NCBI RefSeq assembly: GCF_900091475.1
Contig: NZ_FMIB01000002.1
Span: 5,704,001-5,768,000 of the forward strand
DNA length: 64,000 nucleotides
Direction of reading: 5' to 3'
Origin: Micromonospora chersina
GTDB taxonomy: Bacteria; Actinomycetota; Actinomycetes; Mycobacteriales; Micromonosporaceae
Positions 45,284-55,534 of the stretch are shown here, piece after piece (position 1 is the first letter of the stretch; every line of letters starts with the position of its first letter). The position numbers and the translations under genes are program-made. The notes under the pieces are model-generated. The model saw only the letters and a program-made list of their open reading frames with translations. It was not told where the DNA came from and searched no databases.

Positions 45284-46237
45284 CACCTCCCGGGCCGGAC
45301 GGGCGACGACGGGGGTGCTGGCGCCGCCGCGGGTGGCGTAGGCCTCCTCCACGATGCGGCGTACGGCGGCGGGGTCGCGCCGGATCTGCGCCGGGGTGAA
45401 ATGGAGGATCAAGACGCCCAGGCGGCTCAGTTCGTTGTGCCGGTCCAGCGTGCGCGCCCAGTCCTCCGGGCTGAAGTGGTATTCCTGCGAGTCCACCTCC
45501 AGCGCCACTCCGGCCTCGGGCAGGTAGCCGTCGGGGGTCGGAAGCCGTCGTCCCTCGGCGTCGACCAGGCGGGGATTCCACAGAACGGCCGGCAGCACCG
45601 GGCTGCCGGCCAGGCACTCCCGCAACTCCGCCTCAGGTGTCGACCGGGTGCCGGAGACGACCTCAGAGAATGCCTTCCTGACCAGTGCCGTACGGCTGCG
45701 CCTGGCCCGGCGGATCTCCGCATCCAACGCGGCGAGATCGGTGAAGCCGCGCTGGACGGCTTCGGCGACGATGGCCCGTACCGGACGCAGCTTTCGCAGG
45801 TCCCGAGCGGCGTCGACGACGGCGCGCGCCGGCGAGCAGACCGCGTAGTTGGCGGTGAGCCGCGCTCGGGAGTCAAGGGTCAGCGCCCGGGAGATCACCG
45901 CGTGACCGGCGGACCTGCGTCGGGTGTGGTGCGGCACCAGCAGGTGCACGTCCTCGGTGTGGGGGCTGTACCGGAAGCCGTACCAGCGCAGCGCGGCGAG
46001 CCCGGTCAGCTGAGCGTCCGGTCCGGCGTAGATGGCGGCGGAGATGCGCCGTTGCTCACCGGTCAACGTGCCGCTGAACAGCGCGTACGTAGCCGGCAGC
46101 ACCCGTTGCCACACGCCACGACGAGTCTGTCGGTAGAGGTACATGTCATCGAAGCCTGTCGCGAGCAGTTGGGCTCTGGTCAGGATTTTCTGCTGACGCT
46201 GCGCCACCTCGTCGAGGGCGGCCGGGTAGTCGACCAT
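45281..46237 (-). CDS. AbiEi-like winged-helix protein fused to a DUF559/Vsr-like nuclease domain
   Basis: 318 residues. The N-terminal ~60 residues (QQKILTRAQLLATGFDDMYLYRQTRRGVW) match the winged-helix start of type IV antitoxins (AbiEi). The middle part contains SPARAVVDAARDLR. The C-terminus (PEAELRECL ... PDGYLPEAGVALEVDSQEYHF ... ILHFTPAQI) is laid out like the DUF559/very-short-patch-repair endonuclease fold, with PD...E.D as putative catalytic residues. No AbiEii toxin gene is adjacent. ATG at 46237 is used because AAGGG lies upstream. Role unknown. Confidence 0.8.
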   Translation of the reverse strand: MVDYPAALDEVAQRQQKILTRAQLLATGFDDMYLYRQTRRGVWQRVLPATYALFSGTLTGEQRRISAAIYAGPDAQLTGLAALRWYGFRYSPHTEDVHLLVPHHTRRRSAGHAVISRALTLDSRARLTANYAVCSPARAVVDAARDLRKLRPVRAIVAEAVQRGFTDLAALDAEIRRARRSRTALVRKAFSEVVSGTRSTPEAELRECLAGSPVLPAVLWNPRLVDAEGRRLPTPDGYLPEAGVALEVDSQEYHFSPEDWARTLDRHNELSRLGVLILHFTPAQIRRDPAAVRRIVEEAYATRGGASTPVVARPAREV

Positions 46238-46345
46238 GGGGACACCCTTCACCGCTCGCGCCGACCATGCTGCCGCTGTCCGTCCGCCTGTGCACCGCTC
46301 CCTCCCTGTGCACGACCCCCACAGCGGCGGGCGCCTGTGATATGC

Positions 46346-46408
46346 GCCCCTGTTAACAGGGGACCCCTGCTATGCACAGGACGATAAGAAGGGGCCCCTC
46401 CTTACACT
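46346..46408 (-). repeat. GC-rich palindromic repeat, GGGCCC/GTTAAC family, copy 4
   Basis: Read on the minus strand it begins AGTGTAAGGAGGGGCCCCTT, passes TGCATAGCAGGGG and ends CCCCTGTTAACAGGGGC. It lies between divergent genes. Its plus-strand right end is TTACACT, supplying the -10 of dus exactly as copy 1 does for the HIT gene. Confidence 0.75.
46403..46408 (+). promoter_or_regulatory. -10 hexamer (TACACT) of dus, at the edge of a repeat
   Basis: TACACT ends 6 nt before the GTG at 46415. It is the same CTTACACT junction as at 16331. Confidence 0.45.
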
Positions 46409-46414
46409 TGTGCG

Positions 46415-47587
46415 GTGACCGCCCCGACCCTGCCCGCGCTGCGCCCGCTGACCCTCGGCCCCCACGAGGTGTGGCCGCCCGTGGTGCTCGCGCCGATGGC
46501 CGGGATCACCAACGTGGGCTTCCGCCGGCTCTGCCGGGAGCAGGGCGGCGGCATCTACGTCTGCGAGATGATCACCACCCGGGCGCTCGTCGAGCGGAAC
46601 CCGAAGACCCTCCGCATGATCGCCTTCGGCGCCGACGAGCACCCGCGCAGCCTCCAGCTCTACGGCACCGACCCGGAGATCACCGCCGCCGCCGTGCGGA
46701 TCGTGGTCGAGCGGGACCTCGCCGACCACATCGACCTCAACTTCGGCTGCCCGGTCCCCAAGGTCACCCGCCGCGGCGGCGGGTCGGCCCTGCCGTGGCG
46801 GCGCCGGCTCTTCGCCCGGCTGGTCCGGGCCGCGGTGGACGCCGCGTCCCCCGCCGGGGTGCCGGTCACCGTGAAGATGCGCAAGGGCATCGACGACGAC
46901 CACCTGACGTACGTCGAGGCCGGCCTCGCCGCCCAGGACGCCGGCGTGGCCGCGGTCGCCCTGCACGGGCGTACGGCCGCGCAGCGCTACTCGGGCACCG
47001 CCGACTGGGACGCCATCGCCACCCTCAAGCAGGCGCTCGACGTGCCGGTGCTCGGCAACGGCGACATCTGGGAGGCCGACGACGCGCTGCGGATGGTCGC
47101 CCACACCGGCGTCGACGGCGTGGTGATCGGGCGCGGCTGCCTGGGCCGGCCCTGGCTCTTCGCCGACCTGGAGGCCGCCTTCAACGGCCGCACCGAGCGG
47201 CGGCTGCCGAACCTCGGCGAGGTGGCGGCGACCATGCGGCGGCACGCCGAACTGCTTGTCGACCAGTTCGTCGCCGGCGCCCGCAACCCGGCCCGGGGCG
47301 AGCGCGACGGCTGCACCGACTTCCGCAAGCATGTCGCCTGGTACCTGAAGGGCTTCCCGATCGGCAGCGAGCTGCGCCGCTCCCTCGCCATGATCGACAG
47401 CCTGGCCCAGCTCGACGACCTGCTCGGCAAGCTCGACCCGACAGTGCCGTTCCCGGTGGAGACCCTGGGCCAGCCGCGCGGCCGCACCAACTCCCCGGGC
47501 AAGGTCTTCCTGCCCGACGGCTGGCTGGCCAGCCGCGACGACGACACCCCGCCGGACGGCGCCGAGCTGGACGACTCCGGCGGCTGA
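46415..47587 (+). CDS. dusB: tRNA-dihydrouridine synthase (DusB type)
   Basis: A 390-residue FMN enzyme reducing uridine in tRNA. VVLAPMAGITNVGFRRLCRE, LQLYGTDPE, HIDLNFGCPVPKVTRRGGGSALP (catalytic Cys in GCP) and GVVIGRGCLGRPWLF are the Dus/TIM-barrel signatures. The C-terminal helical domain contains DFRKHVAWYLKGFP. The GTG start at 46415 sits 6 nt after TACACT without a ribosome site. It ends in a strong hairpin at 47596. Confidence 0.95.
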   Translation: MTAPTLPALRPLTLGPHEVWPPVVLAPMAGITNVGFRRLCREQGGGIYVCEMITTRALVERNPKTLRMIAFGADEHPRSLQLYGTDPEITAAAVRIVVERDLADHIDLNFGCPVPKVTRRGGGSALPWRRRLFARLVRAAVDAASPAGVPVTVKMRKGIDDDHLTYVEAGLAAQDAGVAAVALHGRTAAQRYSGTADWDAIATLKQALDVPVLGNGDIWEADDALRMVAHTGVDGVVIGRGCLGRPWLFADLEAAFNGRTERRLPNLGEVAATMRRHAELLVDQFVAGARNPARGERDGCTDFRKHVAWYLKGFPIGSELRRSLAMIDSLAQLDDLLGKLDPTVPFPVETLGQPRGRTNSPGKVFLPDGWLASRDDDTPPDGAELDDSGG

Positions 47588-47595
47588 CGCGACGA

Positions 47596-47623
47596 AGGGC
47601 CGGCCCCTTTCGGGGCCGGCCCT
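47596..47623 (+). terminator. Terminator hairpin after dus
   Basis: AGGGCCGGCCCC (47596-47607), TTTC loop, GGGGCCGGCCCT (47612-47623): a perfect 12-bp stem between convergent genes. Confidence 0.8.
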
Positions 47624-47637
47624 GTCGTGTGCGGTTG

Positions 47638-48288
47638 TCAGCTGGCGGAGTAGCCGCGGGTGGCGATCCAGTCGGCCAGGTTGTCCACGCTCATCCGGTA
47701 GGAGGCCATGTTCGGGTCGGCCGAGTCCGCGATGGTCACGGTCTTCCCGTCGTCGCGGTAACCCACGACGCTGATGTAGTGGCCACCCTCGAAGGAGTGG
47801 GTGTTGCCGTCGGTGTCGGTGGCGGTGCCGGCGATGTTGGCGACCACGGCCCGGCCGTCATCGACGGTGCGCACGATGTCGGCGCGCAGGGTGTCGGTCT
47901 GCTTGTCGTCGGCCTTGCCGTCGCGGATCTCCACCGACCGGTAGTGCTTACCGGTCTCCTTGTTCAGCACCGGGGTGATGTCGTTGATGCTGTTGGTGCC
48001 GTTCTCGGTGGTGCCCATCTCCTTGGCCATGGCGTCCACGTCGATGTTCTTGCCCAGCACGGACAGGGCGTTACGCGTGGCGGCCGGACCGCAGTAGTAG
48101 AAGTTGGGCTGGGCCTCGTAGCGGACGTCCAGCTCCCGCTCGCCGTGGCCCTTACGGTCGGTGCTGACCTGGGCGGTCTTCTCGGCCGGGGTGGCCTGCG
48201 CGGCGATCGCGGGGCCGGCGATGCCGACGGTGGTGGCGGCGATGCCGGCAGCGGTCAGAACGGTGTTACGCAGCAGATCGGTACGCAT
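47638..48288 (-). CDS. Secreted C39-like cysteine peptidase
   Basis: 216 residues. The signal peptide MRTDLLRNTVLTAAGIAATT... probably ends at AIAAQA (~30). The mature part is a peptidase C39-like domain: nucleophile Cys in YYCGPAATRN, His in GGHYISVVGYRDD and the Asp of IADSADPN, in papain-like order. There is no transporter domain, so it is not a bacteriocin exporter. Its extracellular target is unknown. GAGAGGC before ATG 48288 supports the start. The upstream region carries a four-copy degenerate tandem repeat. Confidence 0.85.
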   Translation of the reverse strand: MRTDLLRNTVLTAAGIAATTVGIAGPAIAAQATPAEKTAQVSTDRKGHGERELDVRYEAQPNFYYCGPAATRNALSVLGKNIDVDAMAKEMGTTENGTNSINDITPVLNKETGKHYRSVEIRDGKADDKQTDTLRADIVRTVDDGRAVVANIAGTATDTDGNTHSFEGGHYISVVGYRDDGKTVTIADSADPNMASYRMSVDNLADWIATRGYSAS

Positions 48289-48398
48289 GATGAGTGCCTC
48301 TCTGTCGGGGGTACGGCACGCACGCACAGGGGGTGTACGGGTGCCGGTGGAGAAGTCTTCGGGAGATGCCCGGCGATCAGGGGGCGACCTGCTCGGGC

Positions 48399-48636
48399 GG
48401 TCCGGGGGTGTAACCGTCGGCGGCGGGGAGTGATTCCCTCGGCCTGATCCGACGTCCCGGGGGATGTAACGACCGGGGGTCAGGGGGTGATTCCCTGGCT
48501 CACCGGCTCGGACCTGTGGTGCGCGGTCCGGGGATGTAACGACCGGGGCCGGGAGGCCATTCCCTCGGCTCCATCCGGCTCGGACCTGGGGGGTCCGGGG
48601 GATGTAACGACCGGTGGGGGCCGGTCATTCCGGCCG
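48399..48636. repeat. Four-copy degenerate tandem repeat (GATGTAACGACC units)
   Basis: GGTCCGGGGGATGTAACGAC-like blocks recur with GTAAC at 48410, 48466, 48536 and 48604 (spacings 56, 70, 68). The first three blocks are each followed by an ATTCCCT(C)GG block. It lies 110-350 nt upstream of the C39 peptidase start. Confidence 0.75.
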
Positions 48637-48840
48637 GCGGCCCTCGCTCCGGGGCGGGGTCCTGCGCGGTCTGCCATGTACAACGACCCCGCCCCCGCCA
48701 CGATTCCGCCCCGCCGGTGGCGCCGACCACCCGACGAGACCGGCCGAAACCGCCAGCCTGGCATCAACTCACGCACCGCGAACCGGACACCGGCCCCATT
48801 CGGCGCAGCCGGCACCGACCTCCGACCGGCAGCCGGCGGC

Positions 48841-48900
48841 GTTGATCAATAGCTTTGCGTCAGGGGTGGGGCTGTTCTTGACGCAAACCTCTTGGTCAAC
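48841..48900. repeat. Long-hairpin intergenic repeat, GTTGATC-type, copy C
   Basis: The outer arms GTTGATCAA and TTGGTCAAC (one mismatch) and inner arms TTTGCGTCA (48854-48862) and TGACGCAAA (48879-48887) are separated by equal 4-nt steps, giving one 60-bp dyad. It is near the 3' end of the minus-strand hexosaminidase gene. Confidence 0.65.
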
Positions 48901-48945
48901 TTCGTCTGAGCGGTCGCGCTGCCGGAGAGAGTGCGGTGTGCCGGT

Positions 48946-50727
48946 TCAGTGGGTGTTGGCGGTCGTGTCGCCCGTGCGCTGGGTGGGGACGGTGGGCGCC
49001 CCGGGCCAGGGGACGTCGGGCGAGGGGTGGAACGTGATGCCGGCGGCCGTCCAGCGCGGGCCGTGGCCGGCGAGCCGCTCGCGGAACCCGGCCCAGTCGT
49101 GCGTCGACCGGGGCGACCAGCCCAGTTCGGCGACGGCGGGCAGGCGGGGGAAGAGCATGAACTCCACCTCGGCGAGGGTGGTGACCGACTCGGTCCAGAG
49201 CGGCGCCTCCACACCCAGCACCGCCTCGGCCGGCACGCCGGTGAGGTGCGTGCCCGGATCCCAGTCGTACGCCCGGTGCACGTCGATGAGGCCGGCCCAG
49301 TCGTGCCCGATCGGGGTGTCGGCGGCGTACTTCATGTCCAGGTAGACCCGGTTGCCGGGGGAGAGGATGAGGCGGGCGCCCCGGCGTACCGCCTCGGCGG
49401 TCTCCGGGTCGTCGCCGTTGGTGCCCCACCACTGGAGCACCCGCCCGTCGACGTGCCCGGCCGGGGCGAGCTGGTGCCAGCCCACCACGGTCTTGCCGGT
49501 CGCCGCGACGATCGTCTGGGCCCGCTCGACGAAGGCGCGGTACGTGTCGGCCGGCACCTTGAACGCCTCGTCGCCGCCGAGGTGCAGCCAGGGGCCGGGG
49601 GTCAGCGCGGCGACCTCGCCGACCACGTCGGCGACGAAGGCGTACGTCCGCTCGTCGGCGGGGTCGACGTAGCTGAAGCCGACCTCGGTGCCGGTGTACG
49701 GCGGCGGCGGCACCTTGCCGGGCGCCAGCTCCGGGTAGGCGACCAGGGCCGCGTTGGTGTGCCCCGGCAGGTCGATCTCCGGCACCACGGTGACGTGGCG
49801 GCGGGCCGCGTACGCGACGATGCGCCGGTAGTCGGCCTGCGTGTAGAAGCCGCCGGTGCCGCCGCCCACCTCGGTGACACCGCCTACCTCGGCGAGGCGG
49901 GGCCAGGAGTCGACGGCGATCCGCCAGCCCTGGTCGTCGGTGAGGTGCAGGTGCAGGTGGTTGAGCTTGTACCGGGCGAGGTGGTCGACGACGCGGAGCA
50001 CGTCCTCGACCGGGAAGAAGTGGCGGGCCACGTCGAGCATGGCGCCCCGGTAGGGGAAGCGCGGCCGGTCGATGATGCTGCCGCCGGGCACCGCCCAGCG
50101 CTCGGCGACGGGAGCGGCGCCGTCGATGGCGGCGGGGAGAAGCTGCCGCAGCGTCTGCGCTCCGTGGAACAGGCCGGCCGCGGTGGCGGCCGTGATCCGC
50201 ACGCCGGCCGAGGTCACGTCCAGGCGGTAGCCCTCGTCACCCAGCCCGTCGACCGCACCAGCCACGTCGACCGGGCCGGCCTCGTCGGCCGCACTGGCCG
50301 CACTGGCCGCACTGGCCGCACCGGCCGCACCGGCCGCGTCGACCCCGCCAAGCGGCTCGGTGAGGGGCGCCTCGGACAGCGTCAGCACGAGCGGGCCGTC
50401 GGCCGGGAGCGGGCCGTCGGTGACCGGCAGCGGGAAGCCCGTCGCGGGGCGCAGCCAGTCGGCGAGCTGCTCGGCGACGTCCCGGCCGGCCGCGCTGACC
50501 CGGATCGCGGCGTCCGCCGTCAGCGTGAAGTCGGCTGCCGGGTCGGGGAGCACCCGCTCCGGCGCGGGCACCACGTCGCCGAGCCGCACCGGTGCGGGCG
50601 GGGCGAGCAGGTCGCCGGCCCGCCGCTCGGCGGTGCGGGCCAGGTCCGCGGCGGCGGGCTGCCGGCCGGGGAGGCGGTCGAGCAGTTCGGGGCCGCTCTC
50701 GGTGGGGGCGGCGGGGGTGGTGGGCAC
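48946..50727 (-). CDS. Beta-N-acetylhexosaminidase, GH20
   Basis: 593 residues. The N-terminal GH20b-type domain is followed by the catalytic barrel. The paired catalytic residues lie in LHLGGDEAF (GDE at ~385-387), with HLHLTDDQGWR and EIDLPGHTNA as typical earlier strands and the Trp residues in VLQWWGTNG shaping the site. It removes terminal GlcNAc/GalNAc, for example from chitin oligosaccharides. An Ala-rich repeat (~residues 131-148) interrupts the N-terminal domain. GTG at 50727 has GGGAG 8 nt upstream. No signal peptide follows that start, so it may be cytoplasmic. Confidence 0.92.
   Translation of the reverse strand: MPTTPAAPTESGPELLDRLPGRQPAAADLARTAERRAGDLLAPPAPVRLGDVVPAPERVLPDPAADFTLTADAAIRVSAAGRDVAEQLADWLRPATGFPLPVTDGPLPADGPLVLTLSEAPLTEPLGGVDAAGAAGAASAASAASAADEAGPVDVAGAVDGLGDEGYRLDVTSAGVRITAATAAGLFHGAQTLRQLLPAAIDGAAPVAERWAVPGGSIIDRPRFPYRGAMLDVARHFFPVEDVLRVVDHLARYKLNHLHLHLTDDQGWRIAVDSWPRLAEVGGVTEVGGGTGGFYTQADYRRIVAYAARRHVTVVPEIDLPGHTNAALVAYPELAPGKVPPPPYTGTEVGFSYVDPADERTYAFVADVVGEVAALTPGPWLHLGGDEAFKVPADTYRAFVERAQTIVAATGKTVVGWHQLAPAGHVDGRVLQWWGTNGDDPETAEAVRRGARLILSPGNRVYLDMKYAADTPIGHDWAGLIDVHRAYDWDPGTHLTGVPAEAVLGVEAPLWTESVTTLAEVEFMLFPRLPAVAELGWSPRSTHDWAGFRERLAGHGPRWTAAGITFHPSPDVPWPGAPTVPTQRTGDTTANTH
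50287..50337. repeat. 9-bp tandem repeat inside the GH20 gene
   Basis: Five consecutive near-identical 9-bp units of GGCCGCACT/GGCCGCACC encode the Ala-Ser-Ala / Ala-Gly-Ala tract of the hexosaminidase. The copy number is likely to vary by slippage between strains. Confidence 0.75.
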
Positions 50728-51036
50728 GGCGACGGCTCCCGGGGTGTATTTGCGCGGGATATGGCAAAGGTCAGGTTCAGCAAAACCAGTGCCGTCAAGA
50801 GTACGAGGGGAATCGGAATTGCGTGATCGTGCGCGTGGAAGCGTTCCCAAAAACCGGTACGGACGCGGATAGTGGGGACCGTTGTGCCGATTGTCACCGA
50901 ACGGTCCCAGGCCACTCGAAGTTCGCTTAACCTTCGCCCACCGATCGCTGACGAGCCGGGATTACCGGTGGTCGCTCCCGGGGTATGTCCGAACTGAACC
51001 TTCGTTAAGTGTCAATGGCGCGCGTGGGAGGCTCTG
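50728..51036. other. Divergent promoter region of the hexosaminidase and ppdK genes
   Basis: 309 nt without a gene. Notable features are a 9-bp inverted repeat GGGACCGTT/AACGGTCCC (50875-50883 with 50900-50908), two AACCTTCG octamers (50929 and 50997), and an AT-richer patch near 50760-50830. No -10/-35 pair can be assigned with confidence. Confidence 0.55.
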
Positions 51037-53745
<2,709 letters not shown>

Positions 53746-53760
53746 CGGCGTGACGCATCC

Positions 53761-53790
53761 GGGGCCACCGGCGCTGAGGTCGGTGGCCCC
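53761..53790 (+). terminator. Terminator hairpin after ppdK
   Basis: GGGGCCACCG (53761-53770) pairs perfectly with CGGTGGCCCC (53781-53790) across a 10-nt loop. Confidence 0.75.
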
Positions 53791-53871
53791 GCTCGCGTCC
53801 AGGCGCGCCATTCCGGCCCGCCGGGCGTAACCTGGGCTCCCGCGTACGTGTCGATCAGGAAGGGTGGCCGC

Positions 53872-54222
53872 ATGACCAGCGTCTGGGAGAACCTGACGGT
53901 CGACGCCCAGGACCCGTCCCGGCTCGCCCACTGGTGGGCGGAGGCGCTCGGCTACCAGGTGATCAGCGACAAGCCGGACGAGGTGGAGATCCGCCGCACG
54001 CCCGACACGCTGCCCGGCATCGTCTTCGTCCCGGTCAGCGGCCCCAAGGAGGGCAAGAACCGGCTGCACATCGACCTGCGCCCGGCCGACCTGGAGGCGG
54101 AGGTGGAGCGCCTGGTCGACATGGGCGCCCGGCACGTCGACATCGGGCAGGGCGAGGTGGAGTGGACCGTGCTGTCCGACCCGGAGGGCAACGAGTTCTG
54201 CGTCCTGCGGCCGCGGGGATGA
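53872..54222 (+). CDS. VOC (glyoxalase/bleomycin-resistance fold) protein
   Basis: A 116-residue single VOC domain: VWENLTVDAQDPSRLAHWWAEALG, NRLHIDLRPADLEAEVERL and LSDPEGNEFCVLRP are the paired beta-alpha-beta units. His in LHID and Glu in NEFCVL are likely metal ligands. The substrate is unknown. ATG at 53872 is chosen because GGAAGGGTGG lies upstream. It is followed after 3 nt by the dgt gene, so the two are probably co-transcribed. Confidence 0.88.
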   Translation: MTSVWENLTVDAQDPSRLAHWWAEALGYQVISDKPDEVEIRRTPDTLPGIVFVPVSGPKEGKNRLHIDLRPADLEAEVERLVDMGARHVDIGQGEVEWTVLSDPEGNEFCVLRPRG

Positions 54223-54225
54223 CGG

Positions 54226-55470
54226 TTGACCGCCGGTTCCGGCGCTGACGACGCGGCGCGCCTCGTCACCGAGGCGCCCAAGGACACCGGGTACGGGCGG
54301 TCGCCGTACGAGCGGGACCGGGCCCGGGTGCTGCACTCGGCGGCGTTCCGGCGGCTCGCCGCGAAGACCCAGGTGCACACCGCCGGCACCGACGACTTCC
54401 TGCGTACCCGGCTGACCCACTCGCTGGAGGTCGCGCAGATCGCCCGCGAGATGGGCGCCCGACTGGGCTGCGACCCGGACGTGGTGGACACCGCGGGGCT
54501 GGCGCACGACCTCGGCCACCCGCCCTTCGGGCACAACGGCGAGGAGGCCCTGGACGCGCTCGCCGCGGGCTGCGGCGGCTTCGAGGGCAACGCGCAGACG
54601 CTGCGGGTGCTCACCCGGCTGGAGGCCAAGGTGCTGGCCCCGGACGGCCGCTCCGCCGGGCTGAACCTGACCCGGGCCTCGCTCGACGCGGTCGGCAAGT
54701 ACCCGTGGGAGCGCCGGCCCGGCCGGCGGAAGTTCGGGGTGTACGCCGACGACCGCCCGGTCTTCGCCTGGCTGCGCGAGGGCGCCCCGCCGGGGGACCG
54801 GCGCTGCCTGGAGGCGCAGGTGATGGACTGGGCCGACGACGTGGCGTACTCGGTGCACGACGTCGAGGACGGCATCCACGGCGGCTACGTGAGCCTGCGC
54901 CCGCTGCTGGAGGACGCCGACGAACGGCGGGCGCTGTGCGCCGACGTGGCGGCCGCGTACTCCGGGGAGGCCCCCGAGGACCTGGGTGAGGTGCTTGCCG
55001 AACTGCTCGCCGACCCGGTGCTCGCCCCGCTCGCCGCGTACGACGGCAGCCACCGGGCCCTCGCGGCGCTGAAGACCACCACGAGCGTGCTCACCGGCCG
55101 CTTCGTGTCGAGCGTGGTGGCCGCCACCGAGGAGCGGCACGGCCCCGGCCCGCACCGCCGGTACGCCGCCGACCTCGTGGTGCCGCGCCGGATCCGGGCC
55201 CAGTGCGCGCTGCTCAAGGGCATCGCCCTGCGCTACGTGATGCGCCGCCCCGGCGCCGGCCCCCGGTACGCGCAGCAGCAGGAGATCCTCGCCGACCTGG
55301 TCGCCGCCCTGCTCGACCGGGCCCCGGAGGCCCTCGACCCGGTGTTCGCGCCGCTGTGGCGGGCCGCCCCGGACGACGCGGCCCGGCTGCGCGTGGTGGT
55401 CGACCAGGTGGCCTCGCTCACCGACCCGGCCGCCCTGGCCTGGCACGGCCGCCTGGCGGCGGGCCGCTGA
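54226..55470 (+). CDS. dgt: Deoxyguanosinetriphosphate triphosphohydrolase-like protein (dNTPase)
   Basis: A 414-residue HD-domain hydrolase releasing triphosphate from dNTPs. The HD metal site is H in RLTHSLEVAQIAR, HD in GLAHDLGHPPFGHNGE and the later Asp in MDWADDVAYSVHDVED. The N-terminus GYGRSPYERDRARVLHSAAFRRL is the standard Dgt start. It begins at TTG (54226), 3 nt after the VOC stop; an ATG at 54219 is in another frame. In actinobacteria dgt usually precedes dnaG; here ~5 kb intervene. Confidence 0.94.
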   Translation: MTAGSGADDAARLVTEAPKDTGYGRSPYERDRARVLHSAAFRRLAAKTQVHTAGTDDFLRTRLTHSLEVAQIAREMGARLGCDPDVVDTAGLAHDLGHPPFGHNGEEALDALAAGCGGFEGNAQTLRVLTRLEAKVLAPDGRSAGLNLTRASLDAVGKYPWERRPGRRKFGVYADDRPVFAWLREGAPPGDRRCLEAQVMDWADDVAYSVHDVEDGIHGGYVSLRPLLEDADERRALCADVAAAYSGEAPEDLGEVLAELLADPVLAPLAAYDGSHRALAALKTTTSVLTGRFVSSVVAATEERHGPGPHRRYAADLVVPRRIRAQCALLKGIALRYVMRRPGAGPRYAQQQEILADLVAALLDRAPEALDPVFAPLWRAAPDDAARLRVVVDQVASLTDPAALAWHGRLAAGR

Positions 55471-55514
55471 CCTGCGGGTCCGCAGTCGGACAGCCCGGTG
55501 GGGGCGATCAGCGA

Positions 55515-55530
55515 CTTAGGCTAGCCTAAG
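55515..55530 (+). promoter_or_regulatory. Iron box (IdeR/DmdR-type operator)
   Basis: CTTAGGCTAGCCTAAG is a perfect 16-bp palindrome matching the core of the DtxR/IdeR box (TTAGGTTAGGCTAACCTAA). It ends 4 nt before the ATG of the siderophore-interacting protein and includes a possible -10 (TAGGCT), so Fe2+-loaded repressor would block transcription. Confidence 0.92.
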
Positions 55531-55534
55531 AAGC

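Larger units (their letters stand above)
48289..48945. other. 657-nt non-coding region with repeats
   Basis: No gene is supported on either strand. From the left it holds the leader of the C39 peptidase gene, a tandem repeat (48399-48636), a further look-alike ATGTACAACGACC at 48677, a featureless GC-rich stretch, and a 60-bp inverted repeat at 48841 next to the end of the hexosaminidase gene. Confidence 0.7.

Noticed and set aside
47638..48288. Bacteriocin-processing C39 transporter
   Set aside because: Only the peptidase domain with a secretion signal is present. No ABC or membrane domain and no double-glycine precursor gene is nearby.
48399..48636. Possible CRISPR array
   Set aside because: The repeat units are degenerate, the spacing varies from 56 to 70 nt, spacers are themselves similar to each other, and no cas gene is in the window.
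50735..50850. Hydrophobic segment in an alternative frame upstream of the hexosaminidase, suggesting an N-terminal anchor joined by frameshift
   Set aside because: A good GTG start with a ribosome site at 50727 exists in the hexosaminidase frame. The alternative frame has no ribosome site, and the region is AT-richer promoter DNA.
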